DNA of 64,000 bases from Kovacikia minuta CCNUW1 (GTDB taxonomy: Bacteria; Cyanobacteriota; Cyanobacteriia; Leptolyngbyales; Leptolyngbyaceae): NCBI RefSeq assembly GCF_020091585.1, contig NZ_CP083582.1, positions 2,666,001 to 2,730,000 of the forward strand, given 5' to 3'. A program made the translations under genes and the position numbers. Each line of letters begins with the position of its first letter. Within the stretch, counting starts at the first letter, position 1. Below, in pieces: positions 1 through 8,725 of this stretch. The notes below the pieces were generated by a model. It searched no databases and was not told the origin of the DNA. It worked only from the letters and a program-made list of their open reading frames with translations.

Positions 1-753
1 CATCATGGACATGCCCCGCCGATCGCGCAAATCCCTGAGCAAATCCAGAATGGCTGCCTGTACAGTCACATCCAGGGCGGTTGTGGGTTCATCCGCAATC
101 AGCAACGCGGGGTCGCAGGCAATCGCCATCGCAATCATCACGCGCTGCATCTGCCCCCCGGATAGTTCGTGAGGGTAGCGGTTGAGGAACGCTATCTTCT
201 GGCGGGTGATCTGGCGGTCAATCTCGCGATCGCCAGGAAGAACTGCCTGGGGATTGGTATGGCGAAAATCATCCACAAAGCGCTGGCGCATTTCTCCATC
301 GCTGGGAAGTAGCCGCACTTCCTGAAGGCGGGCGATCGCCTCCCGCTCCGCTTCTTCCTTCGAAAACCGCTTGTGCAAAGAAATTGCTTCGACAAGCTGA
401 AAGCCGATCGTAAACACCGGATTCAGAGAAGTCATGGGTTCCTGGAAAATCATCGAGATCTCCCCGCCCCGATAATCCTCCATCTGACGGCTGGGCAACT
501 TCAGCAGTTCAACGGGTTGACCTCCCTCTGCTCCCCAAAACAACACATCACCCCTAGTCACTTTGCCAGGAGGTGGCACCAAACCCATCACTGCCAGGGC
601 AGTCACCGATTTTCCTGATCCCGATTCCCCCACAATTCCGATCGTTTCTCCCCGCCTGACTTCAAAGGAGATATCATCCACAGCTTGAACCGGGGTTTCT
701 CCGGCTTGAAATTGAACTTCCAAATTTTTGACTTGCAGAACTGTATCGCTCAT
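1..753 (-). CDS. Peptide-type ABC transporter ATP-binding protein (DppD/OppD-like), 3' end beyond window
   Basis: This is the ATPase subunit of an ABC importer of the dipeptide/oligopeptide class, which hydrolyses ATP at the inner face of the plasma membrane. The frame is open from the ATG at 753 down to base 1, giving 251 codons with no stop, so the C-terminus lies outside the window. Motifs in order are Walker A GESGSGKS (about residue 40), the Q-loop around [10 protein letters not shown], signature LSGGQ (about 194), and Walker B LLIADEP followed by the switch region (about 216). The [11 protein letters not shown]-loop and [13 protein letters not shown] after Walker B are typical of the Dpp/Opp/Nik subfamily. 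The missing C-terminal part would carry the oligopeptide-transporter C-terminal domain. No permease gene is in view, so the substrate cannot be given. Confidence 0.9.
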   Translation of the reverse strand, partial: MSDTVLQVKNLEVQFQAGETPVQAVDDISFEVRRGETIGIVGESGSGKSVTALAVMGLVPPPGKVTRGDVLFWGAEGGQPVELLKLPSRQMEDYRGGEISMIFQEPMTSLNPVFTIGFQLVEAISLHKRFSKEEAEREAIARLQEVRLLPSDGEMRQRFVDDFRHTNPQAVLPGDREIDRQITRQKIAFLNRYPHELSGGQMQRVMIAMAIACDPALLIADEPTTALDVTVQAAILDLLRDLRDRRGMSMM

Positions 754-769
754 TGGAATCGAGGAGTCA

Positions 770-1065
770 GGGGTTAGGGGTTAAGGGCTAGGGGCTAGGG
801 ATTGGCAGAGGTCAAGGGTGAGTCTTTTCCCTTTTCCCCCCGTCCTAATCCTTGTGGCTACTACTATAACAGCGTTGTCCTTGACCTATACAGCAAGCTG
901 ATAGCTATTAGCTTTCAGCCTCCCATGCTCTCCCCTCACCCTAAGCATAAAAAGTAAAGAGTCAGAAGCCAGGAGTTAGGAGGGGACAGCCATCCTGGAT
1001 TCTGACTTGTGGATTCTGGAATCTATTTTCTCTTCCTAACCCCTAGCCCCTAGCTCCTAGCCCCT
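770..1065. repeat. Inverted pair of heptamer arrays in a 421-bp intergenic space
   Basis: Between the ABC ATPase start (753) and ndk (1175) there is no gene. Bases 770-800 hold about four units of a 7-bp repeat (GGGGTTA, AGGGCTA, GGGGCTA). Bases 1035-1065 hold the reverse complement (CCTAACC, CCTAGCC, CCTAGCT). The two arrays can pair to close a loop of about 235 bases. The loop contains a C-rich pyrimidine stretch and no recognisable RNA. Confidence 0.75.
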
Positions 1066-1174
1066 CTTTTCTAGTCAGGGAGGCGTGAGCAGATAAAAAG
1101 AATGGGGAGCGATCGCAAACCAGGATAGGCTAATCTGGATGCTGTAACAATTGATGGAATTCTAGGAGTCAACC

Positions 1175-1624
1175 TTGGAACGGACATTTTTGGCTGTCAA
1201 GCCAGACGGTGTACAGCGGAAATTAATTGGCGAAATCATCCGTCGCTTTGAAACAAAAGGCTTTACCCTGGTTGGCTTAAAGCTGTTGAATGTGAGTCGT
1301 GAACTGGCGGAAACCCATTACGGGGTTCACCGAGAAAGGCCCTTTTTTGCCGGATTGGTCGAGTTTATTACCTCTGGTCCCGTTGTTGCTATGGTCTGGG
1401 AAGGCGACGGAGTGATTGCCTCTGCGCGCAAAATCATCGGCGCTACTAACCCTCTAACCGCAGAACCTGGAACGATTCGGGGAGATTACGGAGTCAACGT
1501 GGGACGTAACTTGATTCACGGCTCCGATGCTCCCGAAACGGCTCAACAGGAAATTAGCCTCTGGTTCAAAGAAGAAGAACTGGTGAACTGGCAACCTACC
1601 CTCATGACCTGGATTCACGAGTAG
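1175..1624 (+). CDS. ndk: Nucleoside diphosphate kinase
   Basis: Ndk transfers the gamma phosphate of ATP to nucleoside diphosphates through a phosphohistidine intermediate and balances (d)NTP pools in the cytoplasm. The 149-residue length is normal for the family. The N-terminus [14 protein letters not shown] and the active-site segment [13 protein letters not shown] (catalytic His near residue 115) are diagnostic. The start is TTG, chosen because AGGAG lies six bases upstream (1164-1168) and the protein begins exactly where the family begins. It converges with terC, and a heptamer-built hairpin lies between the two stops. Confidence 0.97.
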   Translation: MERTFLAVKPDGVQRKLIGEIIRRFETKGFTLVGLKLLNVSRELAETHYGVHRERPFFAGLVEFITSGPVVAMVWEGDGVIASARKIIGATNPLTAEPGTIRGDYGVNVGRNLIHGSDAPETAQQEISLWFKEEELVNWQPTLMTWIHE

Positions 1625-1645
1625 TGAAGAAAAGGCAAAGGAAGT

Positions 1646-1679
1646 AAGGATAAAGGATAAAAATGAATCCCTTATCCTT
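1646..1679. terminator. Heptamer-built hairpin between convergent ndk and terC
   Basis: AAGGATAA at 1653-1660 pairs with TTATCCTT at 1672-1679 across an 11-base loop, and a further GGATAA unit lies just upstream. The right arm overlaps the terC stop codon. The stem is short and AT-rich, so termination in both directions is plausible but not certain. Confidence 0.45.
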
Positions 1680-2484
1680 ATTTCTTTGTTTCTACAGGCT
1701 CCTCTTGTTTGAAGTCTTCTCGAATGCCTTCCGTTTTGGAAGCAATCCGTTCTTCCTGGGAAACTTCATCCCTCGCAGGAGCACTTTCATTGTTTTCGAC
1801 CTCATCCTTTTCCATTCGTTTGGAAAATCCCCAGGCAAAGATGATAGAAATTATCGCAACCATCAGCCATTCGGGAGGGACGAGGCTAGGATAGACAACT
1901 CTTGCCAGAAGTCGTAAGCCCACGATCGCTACCGTTAAATAACCGGCATCTTCTAAATGGGTAAAAATCTGTAGCCACTGGATAAATAGCCCTGCCATAA
2001 ATCGCAGCGTAATAATCCCAATTGTGGCACCGAGAAGAATCAGCCAGGTTTCTTGAGAGACTGCGATCGCTGTGGTCACGCTATCGAGAGAAAATGCTAA
2101 ATCGGTGATGGCAATCATTGGGATTGCCTGCCACAAGGATGAGAATTGGGGTCCGTGGTGTTGGTGGGTTCCGTCCCCATCCTCATTAGACGTAAAGTAC
2201 TGCCAAACCAACCACAGTAAATAAAGCGCTCCTGCCAGTTCAAACTGCCAAAATCGAATCACCCAGGTTGCGGTTAGAATCAGAGCCATCCGCAAAACAT
2301 AGGCAAGCACCAACCCAATATTGAGCGCGCGCTGTTGCAGTTTGGGGTCCTGGAGGCTTCGAGTCAGGGCAGCCAGGGCAATCGCATTGTCGGCAGACAA
2401 AACCGCCTCCAGCGCAATCAATACCGGCAAGAGTAACAGTGTCTCGTACCCAAAATTAGGGGAATCCAGAAGTTGATCTAGCAT
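1678..2484 (-). CDS. TerC family integral membrane protein
   Basis: This is a multi-pass membrane protein of the TerC/Alx family, whose members are linked to manganese or calcium export; in plants a TerC protein acts at thylakoids. The sequence has about seven hydrophobic segments and the two family motifs with membrane-embedded acidic residues, LSADNAIALAAL near residue 33 and FSLDSVTTAIA near residue 135. A His/Asp-rich loop (DGDGTHQHH) lies between segments. The cytoplasmic tail is highly charged. The longer frame to 2535 begins with unrelated residues, so the ATG at 2484 (MLDQLLDSP, 268 residues) is taken as the start. The substrate is not readable from sequence. Confidence 0.9.
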   Translation of the reverse strand: MLDQLLDSPNFGYETLLLLPVLIALEAVLSADNAIALAALTRSLQDPKLQQRALNIGLVLAYVLRMALILTATWVIRFWQFELAGALYLLWLVWQYFTSNEDGDGTHQHHGPQFSSLWQAIPMIAITDLAFSLDSVTTAIAVSQETWLILLGATIGIITLRFMAGLFIQWLQIFTHLEDAGYLTVAIVGLRLLARVVYPSLVPPEWLMVAIISIIFAWGFSKRMEKDEVENNESAPARDEVSQEERIASKTEGIREDFKQEEPVETKK

Positions 2485-2740
2485 TAAAAGCGGTTTGAAC
2501 TGAACGTTGCAGATTGAATATTGGCTTACTATCACGGTTGCTAACCGTTTGCTGGCAACTACATTGCCTAAAAAGCACGAATTAACTAGAGTAACCCATT
2601 ACTGACTTAGTGCTAACGCATGAGGTCGTAATCAGTATCTTACTAAGCCTAACGCTTAAGCGAAAACCTCCGCTAGGGAGTAAAAGTAGGGTGAACCGGA
2701 TCAGGGATGAAAGTTGAGGCCTGCTACCCACCCTTCCCTA

Positions 2741-2820
2741 GTGTTGCATGTTGTAACAAATTATTCCCCAAAGTGGCATTTTGACAGAGCATTGGGGAAC
2801 GATAGATTCCACTGAAAGGA
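2741..2820 (+). promoter_or_regulatory. psaM promoter with possible RpaB (HLR1-like) box
   Basis: TTGACA at 2781-2786 and TAGATT at 2803-2808 are separated by 16 bases, a good sigma-70 arrangement that would start transcription near 2815. The ribosome-binding site AAGGAG lies around 2816-2821. Upstream, bases 2742-2759 read on the minus strand begin GTTACAAC, then two bases, then GCAACACT. This is one good and one poor half of the HLR1 motif bound by RpaB. Its position 55-75 bases before the inferred start fits activator sites of photosystem I genes. The -35/-10 pair is the firmer part. Confidence 0.45.
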
Positions 2821-2831
2821 GTTTTGAAACA

Positions 2832-2930
2832 ATGACTTTAACGGATACGCAAGTCTTTGTTGCCTTATTCATTGCGCTCATTCCGGGCATTTTAGCTTTC
2901 CGTCTGGCAACTGAGCTTTACAAATCCTAA
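2832..2930 (+). CDS. psaM: Photosystem I reaction centre subunit XII
   Basis: PsaM is a single-helix subunit of photosystem I in the thylakoid membrane and helps stabilise the PSI trimer. The frame is 32 codons plus stop and translates to [16 protein letters not shown] followed by [12 protein letters not shown]. It shows the invariant N-terminus [12 protein letters not shown] and the C-terminal LAFRL.TELY pattern of the family. An AAGGAG ribosome-binding site precedes the ATG. The gene stands alone, with its own promoter, between divergent terC and the next plus-strand gene. Confidence 0.93.
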   Translation: MTLTDTQVFVALFIALIPGILAFRLATELYKS

Positions 2931-3369
2931 CTTTTCTGCCCGTTAGGGAATAGCCTGCTTTGCTGGCTTAGTTTTGCAGCACTGGAATGTTTTTCCGATT
3001 AAGGTGAACGATCAGTGGTGTAGGGCATAGCTCAACAAGGTAGGCTTCTTTTTTTGTGCTAATCTTTTTCCGCGTAGCTCTGGCTCCCCCTCTCTTTGTC
3101 ATTTCCGCTCACTCCCGAAGCATCTAGATGTGTTCCTCTGGTGGTACACTCCTCTGGAGATTCAAGCTCCTGTTTCCACAGGGAAGTAGGGCAGGTCGGA
3201 GAGAGTCTTCTAGAAATTGCTCCAGGGGGTTGCTATTTCACGATTCATTGACTTTAATGGTTAAAACTTTTTCAATAAAAGTAAGTTCTTTTTTGAATCC
3301 TCCTGTTTTGGAACGTTCAGAGATAGAGTCTTTTTATTTGTTGCTTGCTGCTAGAGCGGATCGAATTCT
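2931..3369. other. 439-bp non-coding stretch after psaM
   Basis: No convincing gene is seen here. A weak hairpin with AGCC/GGCT arms about 30 bases after psaM, followed by TAGTTTTG, may end the psaM message. A small frame at 3128-3403 has no recognisable content and is treated as spurious. The stretch presumably carries the promoter of the gene at 3370. Confidence 0.4.
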
Positions 3370-3768
3370 ATGTACGCACTTAAATCGCCCCAACCCGATC
3401 TAAAACCCACTAGACGTGCCCATCGGGCTTCCAGGGCGCATGTCCGCCATCGCAAGAATCCTTATCAGGAGATCGCGATCGAAACCTCGATTAAACTTAC
3501 CGTGAATCTCCTCCTCTCGGTGGTTGCGGTTATCGCTTTAACTAAGCTTCTGTCCTACAAGGTGACCCAGGAAGCCAAGTTGCAGGAATTGAATGTAGCA
3601 GTCAAAACCACCGAGGGCCGGGTTCAAGTCGTCCGCTCTAATTTCAAGCAATATTTTGACTCAAATCAGGCAAGCACCCTGATGCAGCAGCAGACCAACC
3701 GGATCGATCCCTCCCAGCGGCAAATTATCTGGAAACTACCTGGCAAGGGCGAACGACCCAATCAATAA
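3370..3768 (+). CDS. Conserved single-pass membrane protein, unknown function
   Basis: I do not recognise a named family beyond a conserved cyanobacterial protein. The 132 residues start with a basic, proline-containing tail (RRAHRASRAHVRHRK), followed by one hydrophobic helix at about 40-62 (TVNLLLSVVAVIAL) and then a polar segment with heptad-like spacing to about 100. The layout of basic cytoplasmic tail, one helix and a coiled-coil outside resembles the small bitopic division proteins FtsL/DivIC, but that is topology only and not evidence of homology. It converges on the RNase II gene. Confidence 0.7.
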   Translation: MYALKSPQPDLKPTRRAHRASRAHVRHRKNPYQEIAIETSIKLTVNLLLSVVAVIALTKLLSYKVTQEAKLQELNVAVKTTEGRVQVVRSNFKQYFDSNQASTLMQQQTNRIDPSQRQIIWKLPGKGERPNQ

Positions 3769-3889
3769 CAGAGTTCAAGAATGGCAAGAGGGTGGGAGAG
3801 TAGGGAATGCCCGCTGCCTCATCCTCTTGCTCCCACTATATTCTCTATCCTTTCTCAATAAAACTGCCGACAGCTTTTAAGGCAAAAGC

Positions 3890-5890
3890 CTAGCTTTCCT
3901 GGTAAACCATCTCCTGGAAATGGATGATTTCGTGGCGTGGATCAGCGTGGTTAACCTTAAGCTCCAGACGATCGCCCGGTAAAATTGGACGGGTAAACCG
4001 CATCGGCAACTCAATTCCCAGATCTTCTAGCAACACAAGACCAAGATTTTCATGCTCTCTCAGCCAACGCAACATCAGAGCGTGCCAAATTTCATCGGAA
4101 TTCCGGCGTAGAAACTCCAGCGCCCAATATTTGTTTGTTTGCCGTTCGACCAGCATTGCCTCGTAGGCAGCGGTGCTGATGCTCATTGTCAGCTCTTTCA
4201 TTTCCTCGACTGAAAATGGCAGGGATTCACCGCGCAAGTGTGCCTTAATCTGAAAGTGCGCCAGCAAATCACTGTAGCGCCGAATCGGAGAAGTTACCTG
4301 GGCATAGGTATCTAACCCCAGACTGGCATGGCGTGCTGGGGTGGTACTCATTTCGCTGCGGGGCATACAACGACGAATTGCACAGGACCGGACAGGACCG
4401 GCGGGGAGTTGCAACAGTTCTTCTTCAGGTGGCAATTCGGGTTGGGGCTGACTGCGGAAGGGAAGCGGAAGGTTCTGCGTCTGCCCATAGCGGGCAGCCA
4501 CCTCTCCCGTCAAAATCATCATTTCAGCAACCATTTGCCGTGCCAGGGAATCGTGAAGAACCTCAATCGTAATTTCGTCACCAGAGACCTTAATCGATGA
4601 CTCTGGCATGTGAATGCTGATGGCTCCCTGGGACTGCCGCCACGCCTGTCTGCGCTTTGCCCACTGGGCGATCGCTTCTAGCTCCGACTCTGCCTGCACC
4701 CCCAATTCCAGCATTTCATCCACGTCTTCATAGGTGAGGCGGTAGGTTGATTTGATCAAACTGGTGTGAATGCTGTAGTCCTGAATTGCGCCTGTGGAGG
4801 CTAAAACTACGCCAAAACTAAGGGCACAACAAACCTTTCCCTGCACCAGGCTCATGGGACCCGTTGCCAACTCAGAGGGAAACATGGGAATCATCCCTGT
4901 TGGCAAATATAAGGTCGTGGTACGACGACGGGCTTCCAGGTCTAATTCATCACCTGGAACTAACCAACGGCTCGGATCGGCAATGTGAATCCACAGCCGT
5001 TGTGACCCATCAGCCAAATATTCCAAACTTAAACCGTCGTCGATTTCGCGAGTACTCTCATCATCAATGGTGTAAACCTTAAGATGAGTCAGATCAAGCC
5101 GATCGACGTGCAGATCAGGGGGCGGGGAATTAAGACGTTGGTGTGCCAATTCCAATACCTTAGGAGGGAAGTGAACTGGAATCTGACTGCGCCGCAAAAA
5201 CAGGTTTTCGTGTGGACTCCACAGTCCCAGGTTCACCAGCAGTTGAAAAGCAGCCTCGGATGTCTCAGATCGTTTTAAGTGTAACAGGGTTTCTACTGCT
5301 GGTGCCCGATGGGTTGCATCCTCCCCAAGTAAAGCAAATCGTTCTAACGCATCCAGACGGAGACGATCACTACTTTGCCATTCAATAGTTTGCCCGCTCA
5401 ATGCCTGCTCTAACCGCGATAGAAACCCCTGCCACTCTTGCTGCCGTTGCACCTCCATCTCTTGCTGGTGCTTCAGTTCAGCCACCTGCGTTTTGGGGCG
5501 AGGTTCGTAGCGTTCTCCCTTTTGCTTAAAATAAAGCCGATCTTCCGAAAGCAGCCAATGGGCAACGTAACAAAAATTATCGGATTGGTCGGAAAACAAC
5601 AGCAATGCCATTTCCGCTGGGATAACTGTCTCCCCATCCTCAACCAACAATTCCCAGGCAACTTCTAAACTGGACGGGTCCAAATTTGCCTGGGCTTCTT
5701 TAAGAAATTGAGAAATATCGGACGATTTGTAGCTTCCCCCAACCTCATAGGTTACCTGACGGGGATGGAGGGTATGGGATTGCCCCCGTTCGTCTATAAC
5801 AATCCAGTGCTTTTTGCCTTCCGGACGGTCAACAACGGCAAGACGGCGATCGCCATTCAATCGAAATTCAACAAGGTTTCCCTTTTCCAT
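3890..5890 (-). CDS. RNase II/RNB-family exoribonuclease
   Basis: This is a 3'-to-5' exoribonuclease of the RNB superfamily that degrades RNA processively in the cytoplasm (often annotated rnb or vacB in cyanobacteria). The 666 residues contain an N-terminal small beta domain, then the RNB catalytic domain. The signature YTIDDESTREIDDGL near residue 273 carries the metal-binding aspartates. Later motifs are LYLPTGMIPMFP and RHASLGLDTYAQVTSPIRRYSD, with the conserved Arg pair near residue 533. A C-terminal OB-like part follows. It is the third gene after rpmG and rpsR on the same strand, an arrangement I associate with cyanobacteria, and this links it loosely to ribosome or RNA turnover. A 10-bp ACAGGACCGG direct repeat sits inside the coding region near 4381 without breaking the frame. 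Confidence 0.93.
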   Translation of the reverse strand: MEKGNLVEFRLNGDRRLAVVDRPEGKKHWIVIDERGQSHTLHPRQVTYEVGGSYKSSDISQFLKEAQANLDPSSLEVAWELLVEDGETVIPAEMALLLFSDQSDNFCYVAHWLLSEDRLYFKQKGERYEPRPKTQVAELKHQQEMEVQRQQEWQGFLSRLEQALSGQTIEWQSSDRLRLDALERFALLGEDATHRAPAVETLLHLKRSETSEAAFQLLVNLGLWSPHENLFLRRSQIPVHFPPKVLELAHQRLNSPPPDLHVDRLDLTHLKVYTIDDESTREIDDGLSLEYLADGSQRLWIHIADPSRWLVPGDELDLEARRRTTTLYLPTGMIPMFPSELATGPMSLVQGKVCCALSFGVVLASTGAIQDYSIHTSLIKSTYRLTYEDVDEMLELGVQAESELEAIAQWAKRRQAWRQSQGAISIHMPESSIKVSGDEITIEVLHDSLARQMVAEMMILTGEVAARYGQTQNLPLPFRSQPQPELPPEEELLQLPAGPVRSCAIRRCMPRSEMSTTPARHASLGLDTYAQVTSPIRRYSDLLAHFQIKAHLRGESLPFSVEEMKELTMSISTAAYEAMLVERQTNKYWALEFLRRNSDEIWHALMLRWLREHENLGLVLLEDLGIELPMRFTRPILPGDRLELKVNHADPRHEIIHFQEMVYQES

Positions 5891-6040
5891 TGGGGTTAGG
5901 GTACGAGGCTAGAAGCGAGGGGTTGGGAGATAGGGACCAGGGAAGCAGTGGAAGACTGAACAAAAAGGGCAGGAGGGCGATCTAAATCGGCAATCTACAA
6001 CCTTTAAATCCTAATCCCCATTCCCCAGCCCTTAAAGCTC

Positions 6041-6262
6041 CTAGCCTTCCTGGTTAATGAAAGGCAGCAAAGCAATAATTCGGGCACGCTTGATTGCCTG
6101 GGTCAGATCTCGCTGTTGTTTAGCAGTTAAGCCCGTAATTCGGCGGGGCAGAATTTTACCACGCTCCGTAATAAATTTACGCAGGAGATCGACATCTTTG
6201 TAGTCGATCGGATCATCAGGCTTGATCGGAGAAACTCGACGGCGGAAGTAGGTCATAGTCAA
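6041..6262 (-). CDS. rpsR: 30S ribosomal protein S18
   Basis: S18 is a small-subunit protein that binds next to S6 on the platform. The 73 residues include the highly conserved blocks [19 protein letters not shown] and [16 protein letters not shown] and the typical C-terminus ALLPFIN. It lies about 107 bp downstream of rpmG on the same strand, with a heptamer inverted repeat in between. The first two residues MT could be extra; a start at the second ATG (MTYFRRR) is equally possible and closer to the family length of 71. Confidence 0.97.
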   Translation of the reverse strand: MTMTYFRRRVSPIKPDDPIDYKDVDLLRKFITERGKILPRRITGLTAKQQRDLTQAIKRARIIALLPFINQEG

Positions 6263-6267
6263 TTGGT

Positions 6268-6371
6268 AGGTAATAGGTGGGAGATGGCAGGTGATAGGGG
6301 TCAGTAATACTGCTGGCAGTGGGTGGGGCGCAATTAATTCCTACCACCTACTACCTAACCCCTACCACCTA
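6268..6371. repeat. Inverted heptamer arrays between rpmG and rpsR
   Basis: Units like GGTAGGT, AATAGGT and GGTGATA occupy about 6268-6300. Their complement (CCTACCA, CCTACTA, CCTAACC) occupies about 6340-6371, so the two arrays can pair. The element sits inside a presumed two-gene operon and overlaps the end of rpmG. It could form a hairpin that lowers read-through from rpmG into rpsR, or a stability element. Confidence 0.7.
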
Positions 6372-6563
6372 TTTAATTTCTTTGTGCGCCGTATGCTTGT
6401 TGCAGTGCGGACAAAACTTATTCAGCTCTAACCGTGCTGTTGTGTTACGACGATTCTTCATCGTGGTGTAGCGGGAGACTCCCGGCGATCGCTTATCGGG
6501 ATTGGTGCGACACTCGGTACATTCCAGCGTAATAATAATGCGAACGCCTTTATTTTTAGCCAT
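6369..6563 (-). CDS. rpmG: 50S ribosomal protein L33
   Basis: L33 is a small large-subunit protein near the E site. The 64 residues match the family, with [18 protein letters not shown] at the N-terminus and [16 protein letters not shown] at the C-terminus. The two CxxC pairs (CTEC and CPHC) show the zinc-binding form. It is the first gene of the rpmG-rpsR-RNase cluster. Confidence 0.97.
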   Translation of the reverse strand: MAKNKGVRIIITLECTECRTNPDKRSPGVSRYTTMKNRRNTTARLELNKFCPHCNKHTAHKEIK

Positions 6564-6658
6564 AACCCCGGAAACTCAAAAATTGAATAGCATAAACGCA
6601 AACATCCATTATTTCACACCATAGTTGGCTTAAGCAAATATTTTTTTCATTGTCATCC

Positions 6659-7519
6659 CTATTCTTCCCAGATGTCGTTTTCAGAGGTAGCAGATTCCTC
6701 CGCAGGGGAGTCTTGGGGGAATGGGGGAGCGGCTTCGCGATTGTCTTCAGTTACGGGAGAGGAAGATAGGGGCTGGTCGGGTTGCATGATTTCTGGGGCA
6801 GATTCAACCACTGGAGAGGAAGTCACAGTCTGTGTACCGTCCGGTATTGGGGATTCAGGTGCGGTTAAATCCGTTGCCGTTGCAATGGCAGCTACCGAAG
6901 GGGCAACGACGGGAACTGATTTATCCTCAAGAATTACAGGGGGCAAAATTTGATTGACCTGTAATCCAAAAAGAGAAAAGTTGTGCCGAATCTGCTCTAA
7001 AGGATAGGGGTTCGTTGTCAAAAATTCTGCTTCACTGTTTAGCATGACGCTGAGGACACTGGCAGGCACCTGAGCAAAAAGATTACTCCCCAGGAAAGCG
7101 ATCGCCGCGAGCAGTAACCCTGCTCCCCGCCATTCAACTGGGAAGGAAACAACTGAGATGGCGATCGCAGATGCCCCATGCAGCTTGACCAGAACCAACA
7201 GCAGGAGCACGGGGACGCAAGCCGCCAAAATTTGATTGCGCTGGGACTTAAACAGGGTCAACAGACGACGCTGGTCTTCGGTCAGTTGGGCTGGTTTCAG
7301 GGCAACCGCCACCAGACTGAAAATATAAAACGGGCGCTGCCACTGCATCCAGAGAATCGGCGCAATCCCAATTGCTGCCACTAGAAACAGTTCTAACCAG
7401 ACAGGCAGAAAGGGGTCACCCACCGAGAACCCAATCAGGCATAACTCCAGAAACAATGGGAGGGCTGCCAAACCAGCCAGATGAATCCACAGGTAGGGAT
7501 CAGACCAAAAAGAGCGCAT
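6659..7519 (-). CDS. Low-complexity-tail membrane protein
   Basis: This belongs to a cyanobacterial family known only by its layout. About 190 residues carry several hydrophobic helices (for example LAGLAALPLFLELCLIGF, LVAAIGIAPILWM, ILAACVPVLLLLVLV). A variable tail from about residue 200 follows, rich in Pro, Ser, Glu and Thr (ESPIPDG, SPVVESAPE, QPLSSSPVTED). The tail is probably disordered. The ATG at 7519 (MRSFWSDPYLW) is preferred over an upstream TTG at 7525. Function is unknown. The gene lies about 95 bp upstream of rpmG on the same strand but is probably a separate unit. Confidence 0.75.
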   Translation of the reverse strand: MRSFWSDPYLWIHLAGLAALPLFLELCLIGFSVGDPFLPVWLELFLVAAIGIAPILWMQWQRPFYIFSLVAVALKPAQLTEDQRRLLTLFKSQRNQILAACVPVLLLLVLVKLHGASAIAISVVSFPVEWRGAGLLLAAIAFLGSNLFAQVPASVLSVMLNSEAEFLTTNPYPLEQIRHNFSLFGLQVNQILPPVILEDKSVPVVAPSVAAIATATDLTAPESPIPDGTQTVTSSPVVESAPEIMQPDQPLSSSPVTEDNREAAPPFPQDSPAEESATSENDIWEE

Positions 7520-7859
7520 AACCAAAATTTGGATCTTAGACTATCGACTTCAGACTATAGACCAGAAGGCAACCTCACCCCTCAGGTTGATGATTAGAGG
7601 GCCTCAAAAGTGAGGTCTAAAGCCCGTAGCCCAAACTCCAGTAAACTGTAAAATCCGTGCCAAGTATAGAGCTGGACTCAAACAAAAATGGGACTGCAAC
7701 AGTCCCAAACCGATTGTGATTAAGGTTGCGGGTTGAGGTTCAAATTTCAACCCAATCTACGCAAGTCTTTTAATCCTTAACCCCGTGGAAAATCGCCAGT
7801 TTAGCAATTCCAATTCCGCTTTCTAAATGCGATCGCCCTTTTAAGATTCAATTTGAAGT

Positions 7860-8132
7860 CTAATCTTCTGAATAACAGGTCAGCATGTCTTCTCTGGAAG
7901 CCTGACGCTGCTGCTTGATTGCCCTTAACTGTTGAAGCAGCGATTCCGTTTCAGCTTGAAGGTGAAGGTATTTCATTTGCTGATCGAGGCGGTATTGAGA
8001 CCGCATTGCCTGAAGCAGGCGAGATTGGCGAGCGTCAACTGGGAAGTCTGTGACTGCTTCAACGCTAGAAAGGGTTGCGGAGTTGGAAGACACCCTAGCT
8101 GAAGAATTGGTCATTAATGATTGACTAGTCAT
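7860..8132 (-). CDS. Small conserved coiled-coil protein, unknown function
   Basis: The 90-residue protein has a low-complexity Ser/Ala/Val-rich first third and then a charged helical part (ARQSRLLQAMRSQYRLDQQ, AETESLLQQLRAIKQQRQAS) with strong coiled-coil character. I know similar short cyanobacterial proteins but no assigned function. An HLR1-like RpaB site lies 49 bp upstream of the ATG, which suggests light- or stress-dependent control. It has no close operon partner, and the gap to the next downstream gene holds only AT-rich sequence. Confidence 0.65.
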   Translation of the reverse strand: MTSQSLMTNSSARVSSNSATLSSVEAVTDFPVDARQSRLLQAMRSQYRLDQQMKYLHLQAETESLLQQLRAIKQQRQASREDMLTCYSED

Positions 8133-8180
8133 TTCTACTCACTTACACCACACTGGTATCTTAACCTAAAGTTTACAAAA

Positions 8181-8198
8181 AATGTAATGTCATGTAAC
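8181..8198 (-). promoter_or_regulatory. HLR1-like RpaB-binding site
   Basis: On the minus strand this reads GTTACATG, AC, ATTACATT. The published HLR1 consensus is two copies of (G/T)TTACA(T/A)(T/A) separated by two bases; here each half has one mismatch and the spacing is exact. It lies 49 bp upstream of the ATG of the gene at 7860-8132. The regulator RpaB is itself encoded at 25310-26047. This is a motif match, not a demonstrated site. Confidence 0.45.
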
Positions 8199-8725
8199 AA
8201 ATTATTCTACTGGAAATGGTCAATTTCACAACGGCTTTATCTTACATGAGATTACTCTGGCTGCTCTACCTATTTAGGGCTAGGGGGGATTAGGGAGGGG
8301 TGATAGGTCTGGGGAGGAGATTCCATGCTGAGGGCTTGAGGCGATCGCCCCAAGAATAGTTGATGAGACCAGTGTTCTGTCAAGAATTTTTTGAGGGATG
8401 AAATCCTCTCAAAAAATTACCTTACCCAACCAACCCTACCCCTCAACTTAACGTTGACAGAGACTAGTACAGAAAAGAGATTCTCATTGGCGTCATCCAG
8501 GGTTTCCGACCTAAATTTTCAATCTCAGCTGGTGTGGGAAGGAACATTGGGTTGATCCTGGAGATCGGGGTAGACTAGAGTTTACCCAAATTTCATCGTT
8601 GACGAGAGCAGGTTGAAGTCTGAATTCGACGCTTTGACCCCAAAGTTTTTGTCACTCCCCATTGACAATTAGAGACAATTAGAAATAAGGGTTTCCTTCA
8701 ACTTAATTAATCCCTACCAACTCCT
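8199..8725. other. Non-coding stretch upstream of thrC, with one AT-rich hairpin
   Basis: There is no gene here. Bases 8385-8418 form a near-perfect hairpin: left arm AATTTTTTGAGGGAT, loop GAA, right arm ATCCTCTCAAAAAATT, with one bulged base. Degenerate heptamers (GGGCTAG, GGATTAG) lie at about 8277-8320. No riboswitch that I recognise precedes thrC. Confidence 0.5.

Noticed and set aside
3000-3060. A tRNA-like D-arm (GGGCATAGCTCAACAAGG)
   Set aside because: No matching acceptor, anticodon or T arm follows within 90 bases.
8133-8725. A riboswitch upstream of thrC
   Set aside because: Only an AT-rich hairpin and heptamers are seen; no T-box, SAM or other known aptamer signature.
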